In this document: positions 1 to 5,378 of the stretch, one piece after another
Numbering within the stretch: position 1 is the first letter of the stretch
Layout of the letters: every line of letters begins with the position of its first letter
DNA from: CAVPGH01 sp046726955
GTDB taxonomy: Bacteria > Acidobacteriota > Vicinamibacteria > Fen-336
Direction of reading: 5' to 3'
DNA length: 5,677 bases
Assembly: GCA_046726955.1 (NCBI GenBank)
Contig: JBKPBQ010000237.1
Coordinates: 1-5,677 of the forward strand
Notes under the pieces: generated by a model
What the model saw: only the letters and a program-made list of their open reading frames with translations
What the model was told of the DNA's origin: nothing
Database searches by the model: none
Position numbers and translations under genes: made by a program

Positions 1-1
1 C

Positions 2-346
2 TTCCTGGCCGCGCTCGGGCTCTACGGCGTCCTGTCCTGTGCCGTCGTTGAGCGCCGACACGAGCTGGGCGTGCGCCTCTCGCTGGGCGCCCGGCCGTCG
101 GCGCTCGTCGTCCTCGTGCTGAAGCGGAGCGCGATCCTCGCCGGCGTCGGCCTCGCCCTCGGCCTCGCAGGCGCCCTCGCCGCGTCGCGGCTCCTCGAGG
201 CCTGGCTCTTCGGCGTCGCCCCCCACGACCCCGCGACGCTGGCCGCGGTGGCCGCGGTGCTGACGCTGACCTCGCTCCTCGCGGGCTACGGACCGGCGCG
301 GCGAGCGAGCCGGCTCGATCCCGCGGCGGTCCTGCGATCGGAGTAG
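2..346 (+). CDS. ABC transporter permease, MacB/FtsX (ADOP-like) family, C-terminal fragment
   Basis: Partial gene entering from the left edge; 114 residues of its C-terminus are visible, ending at TAG 344-346. The fragment opens in the end of a transmembrane helix (LGLYGVLS, about residues 5-12). The hallmark cytoplasmic stretch follows, with ELGVRLSLGA at residues 21-30, matching the E-(I/L)-G-V-R-x-(A/S)-L-G-A motif of FtsX/MacB permeases. Two more hydrophobic helices lie at about 44-62 and 78-95, and the tail PARRASRLDPAAVLR is the classic end of these proteins. The family forms the membrane part of ABC exporters or mechanotransmission complexes. The closest style is the large 'ADOP' permeases common in Acidobacteriota. 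GTG at 71 is internal, not a start. Its stop lies 7 nt from the stop of the convergent amidohydrolase gene. The substrate cannot be told from this fragment. Confidence 0.9.
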   Translation, partial: FLAALGLYGVLSCAVVERRHELGVRLSLGARPSALVVLVLKRSAILAGVGLALGLAGALAASRLLEAWLFGVAPHDPATLAAVAAVLTLTSLLAGYGPARRASRLDPAAVLRSE

Positions 347-353
347 CCGGCGC

Positions 354-1655
354 TCAGCGCTTGCGCCAGCCCTTGACGGGGCCGGGGTGGAAGAACGCGG
401 CGGGCGTCATCACCCCGTCCTGCTTGAACACGAGCCCGTCCTTCATCACGAAGCGTACGTCGCGCAGCGTGTCGATGTCCTCGAGCGGATTGCCGCGGAC
501 GGCGATGAAGTCGGCGGCCATCCCCGCGCGGACGGGGCCGCGCTCCTTGTCCACTTGCGCGCAGGCGAAGCCGGTCGTGGTGAGCGCCTTCAGGACGTCG
601 GGGGCGGGGATGCCCGCGTCCTTCCAGGTCGAGAGGAACGCGATCGTGAGCTCCCCGCGCGTGCGGGTGTCGCCGGTCCGCCAGTAGTCCATGTCCGTCG
701 AGAACGTGATCTTCACTCCGTTACGCCACGCGCTCTTCAGCTTGGCCACCGTGACGTCGTACTCCTCGGGGCTGCGCGCGAACTCCTTCGGGGTGTCGGT
801 GGAGGCGAGGTAGATCCCCTTCGCCGCCATCTTCTTGTGGTGCTCCTCGGTCAGGGCGAAGCCGTGCTCGATCGACCAGATCCCCGCCTCGATGGCGCGC
901 GTCGCCCCTTCCGGCGTCTGCACGTGGCCCGCGACCTTGAGCGCGCCCTTGGCCGCTTCGGAGACGAAGAGCTTCATCTCGTCCACGGTGTAGCCCCAGG
1001 GCTTGCAGTCGACGCAGATCTTGATGATCTTCGCCCCGAACAGCATGTTCTCGCGCACGGCCTTCACGATCTCGTCGGGCGTGTCGGCGTCGCGATACTC
1101 CGGGTAGACGATGCCGTGCTGCTTCGCCATCTCCGGCGTGGGCCAGAACTGCCCGCCGAGCCCTCCGATGATGAGCCCGGAGTTCACGAGCGTGGGGCCG
1201 GGGATCCAGCCCTGGTCGATGGCCACGCGGTGGGCGGTGTCCGCGTAGAGCGCGTTGTTGCCGAGGTCGCGCACGACGGTGAAGCCGGAAGCGAGGAGCT
1301 GGATGCCGTTCGACGCGGCCTGGATCGCGCGCAGCGGCGTCGAGTCGAGGACGTACGTCAGGTAGTAGACGTTGTGCTCTGGGATGTCCTTGTAGGTGAT
1401 GCCGAGGTGCGTGTGCGCGTCCACGAGCCCGGGGAGCACGGTGAGCGAAGAGAGGTCGATCACCCGCGCGCCCGGGGGCACGGCGGGGCTCGACCCCACC
1501 GCCGTGATCTTTTCCCCTTCGACGACGATCGTCTGGTCGAGGGAGACCGTGCCCTTCTCGGGGTCGACGAGGCGGCCGGCGCGGACGACCGTCGTCTCCG
1601 CCTCGGCGACGACGGGGAAGAGGAGCGCAAAGGCGAGAGCGAGGCGGGCGTTCAT
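354..1655 (-). CDS. Secreted metal-dependent amidohydrolase (imidazolonepropionase/Xaa-Pro dipeptidase-like)
   Basis: 433 residues, full length for the family. Residues 1-19 form a signal peptide with a hydrophobic core and A-E-A before the likely cleavage site, so the enzyme is exported. The amidohydrolase-superfamily metal site is complete: H81-T-H83 after LPGLVDA, a likely carboxylated bridging Lys212 in IIKI, His244 (VAGH), His264 (SIEHG) and the catalytic Asp321 (FSTD). The C-terminal ADFIAVRGNPLEDI (381-394) is the returning beta-sandwich strand typical of the imidazolonepropionase/prolidase branch. Members hydrolyse C-N bonds in dipeptides, cyclic imides or related amides; the exact substrate is unknown. 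It is the third gene of a minus-strand operon, starting 19 nt after the stop of the deacylase gene, with AAGGAG at 1667-1672 eleven nt before ATG. Odd: a C-x2-C pair (Cys214, Cys217) directly follows the bridging Lys. Family is clear, specificity is not. Confidence 0.93.
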   Translation of the reverse strand: MNARLALAFALLFPVVAEAETTVVRAGRLVDPEKGTVSLDQTIVVEGEKITAVGSSPAVPPGARVIDLSSLTVLPGLVDAHTHLGITYKDIPEHNVYYLTYVLDSTPLRAIQAASNGIQLLASGFTVVRDLGNNALYADTAHRVAIDQGWIPGPTLVNSGLIIGGLGGQFWPTPEMAKQHGIVYPEYRDADTPDEIVKAVRENMLFGAKIIKICVDCKPWGYTVDEMKLFVSEAAKGALKVAGHVQTPEGATRAIEAGIWSIEHGFALTEEHHKKMAAKGIYLASTDTPKEFARSPEEYDVTVAKLKSAWRNGVKITFSTDMDYWRTGDTRTRGELTIAFLSTWKDAGIPAPDVLKALTTTGFACAQVDKERGPVRAGMAADFIAVRGNPLEDIDTLRDVRFVMKDGLVFKQDGVMTPAAFFHPGPVKGWRKR

Positions 1656-1666
1656 GGCCGTTTCGT

Positions 1667-1672
1667 CTCCTT
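1667..1672 (-). promoter_or_regulatory. Shine-Dalgarno of the amidohydrolase gene
   Basis: AAGGAG on the minus strand lies between the deacylase stop and the amidohydrolase ATG at 1655, 11 nt upstream of it. It supports this start and independent ribosome loading within the operon. Confidence 0.6.
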
Positions 1673-1674
1673 GT

Positions 1675-2718
1675 CTACGGGGACTGCTCCGTGAGGTGTC
1701 CGACGAAGCCGACGGGCTCGCCCTTGGTGACGGGCGGTGTCGCCACGACGTAGAGGACCTCTCCGCCGAACGGCGCCTTCACCTCGCCGAGCACCGCCCC
1801 GAAGGGATCGAGCACGCGGCCGATGAGCGCCCCTTCCGCGACGGACTGGCCCTTCTCGACGCGCCACGACCAGACGCCGGTGGCAGGAGCGAGCAGGACC
1901 TCCGAGCGGTCCACGAAGAGCGGCTTGTCGACGCGCAGGGAAGGCGCATCCATGATGCCGAGGTGCCGAATCACGGAGAGGGCACCCGCCTCCTGCGCGG
2001 CCACGGAGACCTCGTCGGTCGCGCCGAGGCCTCCCGACTCCACGGTGATCGCGGGCTTGCCGTGGAGGACCGCGGTGTTCGCGGTGTAGGCGCTCTTCGA
2101 GGGGTCCTTGGGGCGCTCGCGGTCGATCACGATGTGGTCGAGGCCGAAAGCCAGCGCGAGCTCCTTGCCCGCGGCGTCCATCTTCGGGTCGCCGGTGATC
2201 TGCCAGTACGCGTACGGCCGTAGCGACTCGTTGCCGTCGCCGCAGTGCATGTCGACGAGGTGCGTCGCCTTGCCGATCACCTCGCGGAAGATGGTGGCGG
2301 CGATCCGCTCCGTCTGCGTGCCGTCGGCGCGGCCCGGGTACATGCGGTTCAGGTTCTTGCCGTCCACGTTGTAGTAGATGCGCCGGCCGAAGAACGCGGG
2401 CGGATTGGCCATGTGAACGAGGATGACGGCGCCCGTCATCCGCGCGGGGTCGAGGCGCGCGCGCACGCGGGGCAGCGCCACGACCGACGTGTACTCGTAG
2501 CCGTGCGTGCCCGCCACGAGCGCAAGGACCGGACCGGGCTTGGCGCCGTTCACGACGCTCACGGGAATGCGCGCACCGGGATCCTCCGCGTCCGCGACCT
2601 CGAGCCAGCCGCTCGCGGCCTCGCCCGGCCGCGCGCTCACCGTGCCCACGGTCAGGGGAGCCGCAGCGGTTGCCGCCGGAGCGGCGAGTAGCGCGACGCA
2701 GAGACCGATCAAGTGCAT
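1675..2718 (-). CDS. Secreted zinc deacylase, succinylglutamate desuccinylase/aspartoacylase (M14-like) family
   Basis: 347 residues. The frame is open far upstream across the synthase gene, but the real start is ATG 2718: it follows GAGGG at 7 nt and begins a signal peptide-like N-terminus (hydrophobic residues 3-19, Ala-rich end, although without Lys or Arg at the front). The zinc site of carboxypeptidase-fold deacylases is complete: His72 and Glu75 in GTHGYE, and His158 in VDMHCGD. The substrate-clamp motif DGKNLNRMYPG spans 119-129 and the catalytic Glu227 sits in VESGG. Residues from about 265 to the end form the small beta domain usual in this family. Relatives remove acyl groups from N-acyl amino acids or act as small carboxypeptidases. 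Here the substrate is unknown and the site of action is probably the periplasm. It starts 2 nt after the synthase stop, indicating translational coupling. Confidence 0.9.
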   Translation of the reverse strand: MHLIGLCVALLAAPAATAAAPLTVGTVSARPGEAASGWLEVADAEDPGARIPVSVVNGAKPGPVLALVAGTHGYEYTSVVALPRVRARLDPARMTGAVILVHMANPPAFFGRRIYYNVDGKNLNRMYPGRADGTQTERIAATIFREVIGKATHLVDMHCGDGNESLRPYAYWQITGDPKMDAAGKELALAFGLDHIVIDRERPKDPSKSAYTANTAVLHGKPAITVESGGLGATDEVSVAAQEAGALSVIRHLGIMDAPSLRVDKPLFVDRSEVLLAPATGVWSWRVEKGQSVAEGALIGRVLDPFGAVLGEVKAPFGGEVLYVVATPPVTKGEPVGFVGHLTEQSP

Positions 2719-2720
2719 GT

Positions 2721-3782
2721 TCAGGCCCTCACGAGTGTCGCACCCCAGGTCATGCCCGCCCCGAAGGCCGTCATCAGCACGAGGTCGCCGGGCTTGATCC
2801 GCCCCCCGCGCACGCACTCGTCCCACAGGAGCGGGATGGTGGCGGCGGTGGTGTTGCCGTAGCGCTCGATGTTGTGGACGACCTTCTCGTCGGGGAGGCC
2901 CAGGGCCTTCTGGCAGTACTCGTTGATCCGCTTGTTCGCCTGGTGCATGAGAACCATGGCGAGGTCCGAGACCTGGACGCCGTTGCGCTTCAGGAGCGCC
3001 TGCGAGACCTCGACCATGTGCGTCGTGGCCATCTTGAAGACGTAGCGACCGTCCATCACCGGGATGTGCTCGCCGCGCTGGAACTGGCCGGGGTCCGTGT
3101 ACGGACGGTGCTTGAAGCCCGTGCCGGGAACGTAGAGCTTCTCGACGTCGTGCCCGTCCGCGTGGAGCTCCTGGTCGAGGATGCCTCTCTCGCCGTCCAT
3201 CGCCTTCACCACGACCGCCGCCGCCGCGTCCCCGAAGAGGACCGTCAGGTGGCGGAAGCGCGTGTTCCAGGCGTGCTCTTCCTGCGTCGGCGGCACGGCA
3301 CTGCGGCCGTAAATGTAGTCGAACTGCGCGGCCGACCAGGGCATGAACCCGGAGTGGACCTCCGCGCCCACGAGGAGCACCGTCTTCGCCATCCCGGAGC
3401 GAACGTGCGCGTCCACGAGCTGCAGACCGTAGAGGAACCCCGAGCACTGCTGGCGGATGTCGAAGCAGGGCACGGGACGAAGCCCGAGCTTGGCCTGGAG
3501 GATGGAGCCGCAGCCGGGAAAGTAGTGGTCCGGCGTCATGGTCGCGAACACGACGAGGTCGATCTCGTCCTTGGCGACGCCCGTGCTCTCCAGGGCCTTC
3601 TGCGCCGCGGCCGTACCGAGGTCCGAGGTGGCGGTGCCGGGCTCGACGAAATAGCGGGTCTCGACGCCGCTGCGCTCGCGGATCCAGGCGTCGGTCGTGT
3701 CCATGATCCGGGCCAGCATCTCGTTGGTGACCCGGTTGCGGGCGATCTCGCTGCCGCTGCCGACCACGACCGCCCTCGCCAT
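2721..3782 (-). CDS. fabH: Beta-ketoacyl-ACP synthase III (FabH-like)
   Basis: 353 residues with a complete thiolase-fold KAS III catalytic triad: Cys113 in QQCSGF, His280 in MHQANKRI and Asn310 in YGNTTAA, followed by the C-terminal GAGMTWGA (340-347). The N-terminal pattern TTDAWIRERSGVETR (29-43) is also diagnostic. FabH enzymes condense an acyl-CoA with malonyl-ACP to start fatty acid or specialised lipid chains in the cytoplasm. It is about 36 residues longer than E. coli FabH; most of the extra length falls between about 147 and 172, with a smaller part near 215-235, so chain or substrate specificity may differ. No fatty acid synthesis genes are adjacent; instead it leads an operon with two secreted hydrolases. 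It may therefore be an accessory paralogue, and the symbol denotes family only. No Shine-Dalgarno is visible before ATG 3782; a TAGAAT hexamer lies 6 nt upstream. Confidence 0.93.
   Translation of the reverse strand: MARAVVVGSGSEIARNRVTNEMLARIMDTTDAWIRERSGVETRYFVEPGTATSDLGTAAAQKALESTGVAKDEIDLVVFATMTPDHYFPGCGSILQAKLGLRPVPCFDIRQQCSGFLYGLQLVDAHVRSGMAKTVLLVGAEVHSGFMPWSAAQFDYIYGRSAVPPTQEEHAWNTRFRHLTVLFGDAAAAVVVKAMDGERGILDQELHADGHDVEKLYVPGTGFKHRPYTDPGQFQRGEHIPVMDGRYVFKMATTHMVEVSQALLKRNGVQVSDLAMVLMHQANKRINEYCQKALGLPDEKVVHNIERYGNTTAATIPLLWDECVRGGRIKPGDLVLMTAFGAGMTWGATLVRA
2726..2730 (-). promoter_or_regulatory. Shine-Dalgarno of the deacylase gene, inside the end of the synthase gene
   Basis: GAGGG on the minus strand, 7 nt before ATG 2718, overlaps the last codons of the ketoacyl synthase gene, whose TGA is at 2723-2721. 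It fixes the deacylase start and supports coupling of the two genes. Confidence 0.6.
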
Positions 3783-3788
3783 GCCCGG

Positions 3789-3794
3789 ATTCTA
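3789..3794 (-). promoter_or_regulatory. Possible -10 element for a leaderless synthase transcript
   Basis: TAGAAT on the minus strand matches the TATAAT consensus at 5 of 6 positions and ends 6 nt before the ATG at 3782. Transcription would then begin at or next to the start codon, which fits the missing Shine-Dalgarno. No good -35 hexamer is visible. Tentative. Confidence 0.3.
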
Positions 3795-3824
3795 GTACCG
3801 GCCGGCCTTGCCGGAGAGGGCGGC

Positions 3825-3829
3825 GGAGG
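3825..3829 (+). promoter_or_regulatory. Possible Shine-Dalgarno of the peroxiredoxin gene
   Basis: GGAGG lies 13 nt before GTG 3843, farther than ideal. The nearer ATG at 3832 is in another frame and does not yield a peroxiredoxin. The TATGGT at 3831-3836, 6 nt before GTG, is a competing signal that could be the -10 of a leaderless transcript. Confidence 0.35.
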
Positions 3830-3842
3830 CTATGGTCGGGCC

Positions 3843-4286
3843 GTGCTCCAGATCGGCGACCCGGCCCCCGACTTCGCGGTGGGCGAGACGACGCTCCACC
3901 GGCTCCTCGCGGACAAGTCGGCCGTCGTCTACTTCTTCCCCAAGGCGTTCACGCCGGGCTGAACGCGCGAGGCCGGCGAGTTCCGCCGGGAAGCGCTGTC
4001 GATCCGGAAGCTCGGGGGGGAGCTCGTGGGCGTGAGCAAGGACACGCCCCAGGTGGCGGACGAGTTCTGCCGGAGCCTCGACCTGCCCTACACGCTCGTA
4101 GGCGACGAGAAGGGCGCCGTCATCAAGGCCTACGGGGCGGCGTGGCCGCTCCTCGGCCTCGCCAAGCGCGTGACCTACGTCGTCGGGCGCGACAAGAAGA
4201 TAAAGATGGCGTTTCGCAGCGAGCGGGACGTCACCGCCCACGTCGCGAAGGCCAAGGAGGCCCTCTTCGCCCTCAGTGGAACGTGA
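3843..4286 (+). CDS. Selenocysteine-containing peroxiredoxin, PrxQ/BCP type (TGA at 3960-3962 read as Sec)
   Basis: 147 residues when TGA 3960-3962 is read through as Sec40; stop TGA 4284-4286. The start is GTG 3843, giving the typical N-terminus LQIGDPAPDF. The active site is P33-KAF-T37-PG-U40-TREAGEF, the AhpC/TSA motif P-x3-T-x2-C with Sec replacing the peroxidatic Cys. Downstream, VGVSKDTP (62-69), LPYTLVGDEKG (81-91) and Arg109 before the VTYVV strand are standard for BCP/PrxQ enzymes, which reduce hydrogen peroxide and organic peroxides using thioredoxin-like donors in the cytoplasm. The usual PrxQ resolving Cys five residues on is absent (Gly45), but Cys76 lies 36 residues downstream. 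Of the 107 codons after the TGA, 101 end in G or C, so the frame has not decayed. A SECIS-like hairpin follows the TGA. The alternative is a pseudogene or base error changing TGC or TGT to TGA; sel genes are not in the window. The 3' end overlaps the convergent barrel gene by 14 nt. Confidence 0.85.
3960..3962 (+). other. Recoded TGA: selenocysteine codon 40
   Basis: This in-frame TGA falls exactly at the peroxidatic position of the peroxiredoxin motif T-P-G-[C/U]-T. Homology is continuous on both sides in the same frame, which is the pattern expected of a Sec codon. Ordinary gene calling would restart at GTG 4026 and produce an 86-residue protein lacking the active site. Confidence 0.82.
3965..3996 (+). 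promoter_or_regulatory. Candidate bacterial SECIS hairpin
   Basis: It begins two nt after the TGA. An outer 4-bp stem pairs GCGC 3965-3968 with GCGC 3993-3996. A GAGG/GAA internal loop follows, then a perfect 6-bp inner stem of CCGGCG 3973-3978 with CGCCGG 3984-3989, closing on the 5-nt loop AGTTC at 3979-3983. The loop has G as its second base and starts 16 nt after the TGA, in line with described bacterial SECIS rules: a small apical loop with a G among its first two bases, roughly 16-37 nt from the UGA. SelB would bind it to deliver Sec-tRNA. The same bases encode conserved residues 41-51, and GC-rich DNA forms hairpins easily, so chance cannot be excluded. Confidence 0.65.
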
Positions 4287-4857
4287 AGCCGAGCGCGAAC
4301 TCGGCGATGCTCTGCCGGACGTTGGAGAGAACGACCACGCGGTCGAGCGAGATGTCGCCCGGGTGGCCGTAGTAGTAGTCCACGGAGGGGGTGATCGAGA
4401 AGTTTCGGCCCACGCGCAGGTCCCACCCGATGCTCGTCGAGAAGCCGAACCCGGCCTTGCTCACGCTCACGTCGAAAGCACCCTGGCGCACGCTCGTGTC
4501 CACGTAGGCGACGCCGAGGCCGACCTCGAGGAAGAACCCGGAGTAGGCTCCGGGATAGAGAGTGAGCGTGCCCGAGCCGTTGCCGAGGGTCACGCGCGTG
4601 CCGTTCCGCTCCTTCGTCCAGATGTTCCCCCGGACGCCGAGCAGGACGTGCCGGTTGAGCGTGCCTCCCAGGCGCACGTAGCCGGAGAGCGAGCCCTCGC
4701 GGTCGGAGGAGCCGCACCCGTCGCAGTCAACCTTCGCTGAGCCGTAGCCGGCGCCAAAGCCGATCCAGAACCCGCTCCGGTACTGGTCCGCACGCGCAGG
4801 AAGCGCCGAGAGGACGAGAGAAGACGCTACGAGCGACACCGCGAGACGAACGCGCAT
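4273..4857 (-). CDS. Small outer-membrane beta-barrel protein
   Basis: 194 residues. Residues 1-23 are a signal peptide (positive RVR start, hydrophobic core, A-R-A before the likely cleavage site). The mature part is a series of alternating, glycine- and aromatic-rich strands, for example FWIGFGAGYGSA (30-41), SGYVRLGGTL (58-67), HVLLGVRGNIW (70-80), FFLEVGLGVAYV (108-119) and the last strand AEFALGFTFH (185-194). This is the pattern of an 8-stranded OmpA/OmpW-size barrel. The C-terminal residue is His rather than the usual Phe, with Phe at -1 relative to it replaced by the pattern F-T-F-H. A C-x2-C pair (Cys45, Cys48) lies in the first extracellular or periplasmic loop. Function is unknown. 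It is preceded 12 nt upstream by the dinB-like gene and has an excellent AAGGAGG 5 nt before ATG 4857. Its 3' end overlaps the convergent peroxiredoxin gene. Confidence 0.85.
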   Translation of the reverse strand: MRVRLAVSLVASSLVLSALPARADQYRSGFWIGFGAGYGSAKVDCDGCGSSDREGSLSGYVRLGGTLNRHVLLGVRGNIWTKERNGTRVTLGNGSGTLTLYPGAYSGFFLEVGLGVAYVDTSVRQGAFDVSVSKAGFGFSTSIGWDLRVGRNFSITPSVDYYYGHPGDISLDRVVVLSNVRQSIAEFALGFTFH

Positions 4858-4862
4858 CCGGG

Positions 4863-4869
4863 CCTCCTT
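4863..4869 (-). promoter_or_regulatory. Strong Shine-Dalgarno of the beta-barrel gene
   Basis: AAGGAGG directly follows the TAG stop (4872-4870) of the dinB-like gene and lies 5 nt before ATG 4857. It indicates cotranscription of the two genes with efficient reinitiation, and is the strongest ribosome site in the window. Confidence 0.7.
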
Positions 4870-5367
4870 CTACAGCATCGTCTTCAGCCAGAGCTCGTCG
4901 AAGGCCCCTTCCTTCATCGCCTTCGCCGCGTAGACGATCTGGCCGGTGTGGATCGCCCAGTGATGGGCAGTGCGCAGCAGGAGGGCGAGCACCGTCTGCG
5001 CTTCCCCGGCGCGGGTGGACACCTCGAGGAGCCGGTCCGGATCGAGGGCGGCGAGCGTGCGGTCCGCCTCCGCGACCGTGTCCTCGAGGACGCGCAGGAG
5101 ATCGGTCCTCGGCAGCGGTCCTCGCTCCGCGAACTCCTGCGGCCGGTTCCGCTTGTACTCCGTGCCGCCCACGCCCCGGCCGAGGAAGTGGCGGGTGGAG
5201 CCGCACACGTGGAGGACGAGGTTCCCCACGGAATTGCTGCCGGCGTTGGCCCGTCCCCAGACTTGCTCGTCGGTCAGCGAGTCGATGGCCGCCCGCACCT
5301 GCGCGGGATATCCCGACACGACGCGCTTGCGGACGTCGTCGAGGATCGCCCGGGCGAGCTCGCGCAT
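4870..5367 (-). CDS. DinB family protein (putative metal-dependent, four-helix bundle)
   Basis: 165 residues, all-helical, normal length for DinB/YfiT-like (DUF1572-type) proteins. The likely metal triad is His53 in NLVLHV, plus His136 and His140 in the C-terminal HHWAIHTGQI motif, an H-x3-H followed by G-Q-I as in family members. The N-terminal part has the usual S-V-G-N-L-V-L-H helix that carries the first ligand. These cytoplasmic bundles include bacillithiol- and mycothiol-dependent transferases, but most members have no known reaction, so no substrate is proposed. It is the first gene of a two-gene unit with the outer-membrane barrel. No Shine-Dalgarno is visible before ATG 5367; a TATCAT hexamer lies 5 nt upstream. 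Its start codon is only 5 nt from the likely start of the divergent glycosyltransferase. Confidence 0.87.
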   Translation of the reverse strand: MRELARAILDDVRKRVVSGYPAQVRAAIDSLTDEQVWGRANAGSNSVGNLVLHVCGSTRHFLGRGVGGTEYKRNRPQEFAERGPLPRTDLLRVLEDTVAEADRTLAALDPDRLLEVSTRAGEAQTVLALLLRTAHHWAIHTGQIVYAAKAMKEGAFDELWLKTML

Positions 5368-5372
5368 ACCCG

Positions 5373-5378
5373 ATGATA
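5373..5378 (-). promoter_or_regulatory. Possible -10 element for a leaderless dinB transcript
   Basis: TATCAT on the minus strand matches TATAAT at 5 of 6 positions and ends 5 nt before ATG 5367. It coincides with the first two codons of the divergent glycosyltransferase reading. No -35 match was seen. Tentative. Confidence 0.28.

Larger units (their letters stand above)
3783..3842. other. 60-nt divergent intergenic region between synthase and peroxiredoxin genes
   Basis: The starts of the two divergent genes lie at its edges, so promoters for both must sit here or inside the genes. It contains CCGGC-CTT-GCCGG, a 5-bp stem with a 3-nt loop at 3802-3814, and a CCGGCCGG palindrome at 3798-3805. 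TANNNT hexamers lie near both starts. No recognised operator. Confidence 0.5.

Noticed and set aside
349..367. GGCGC/GCGCC inverted repeat between the convergent permease and amidohydrolase genes as a bidirectional terminator
   Set aside because: The stem is only 5 bp with no T-tract on either side, and it lies mostly within the amidohydrolase C-terminal codons.
387..1694. Long open frame of 435 codons on the plus strand opposite the amidohydrolase
   Set aside because: It is an antisense shadow caused by high GC; the product is low-complexity, rich in Arg, Glu, Val and Asp, with no family motif, while the opposite strand has a complete amidohydrolase.
2719..3447. N-terminal extension of the deacylase reading frame by 243 codons into the synthase gene
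   Set aside because: The extension is Arg/Gly-rich shadow sequence overlapping a clear FabH-like gene; the signal peptide and Shine-Dalgarno place the start at 2718.
2670..3842. Open plus-strand frame running into the peroxiredoxin from 2670
   Set aside because: It lies opposite the synthase gene and has no protein-family features; peroxiredoxin homology begins only at GTG 3843.
3960..3962. TGA as a simple nonsense mutation or pseudogene
   Set aside because: The frame is intact on both sides, the change falls exactly on the catalytic residue and a SECIS-like hairpin follows. It is not fully excluded, because the sel genes cannot be checked here.
4009..4024. Second hairpin AGCTC/GAGCT around a G run as the SECIS
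   Set aside because: It begins about 46 nt after the TGA, outside the usual bacterial SECIS range; the nearer hairpin fits better.
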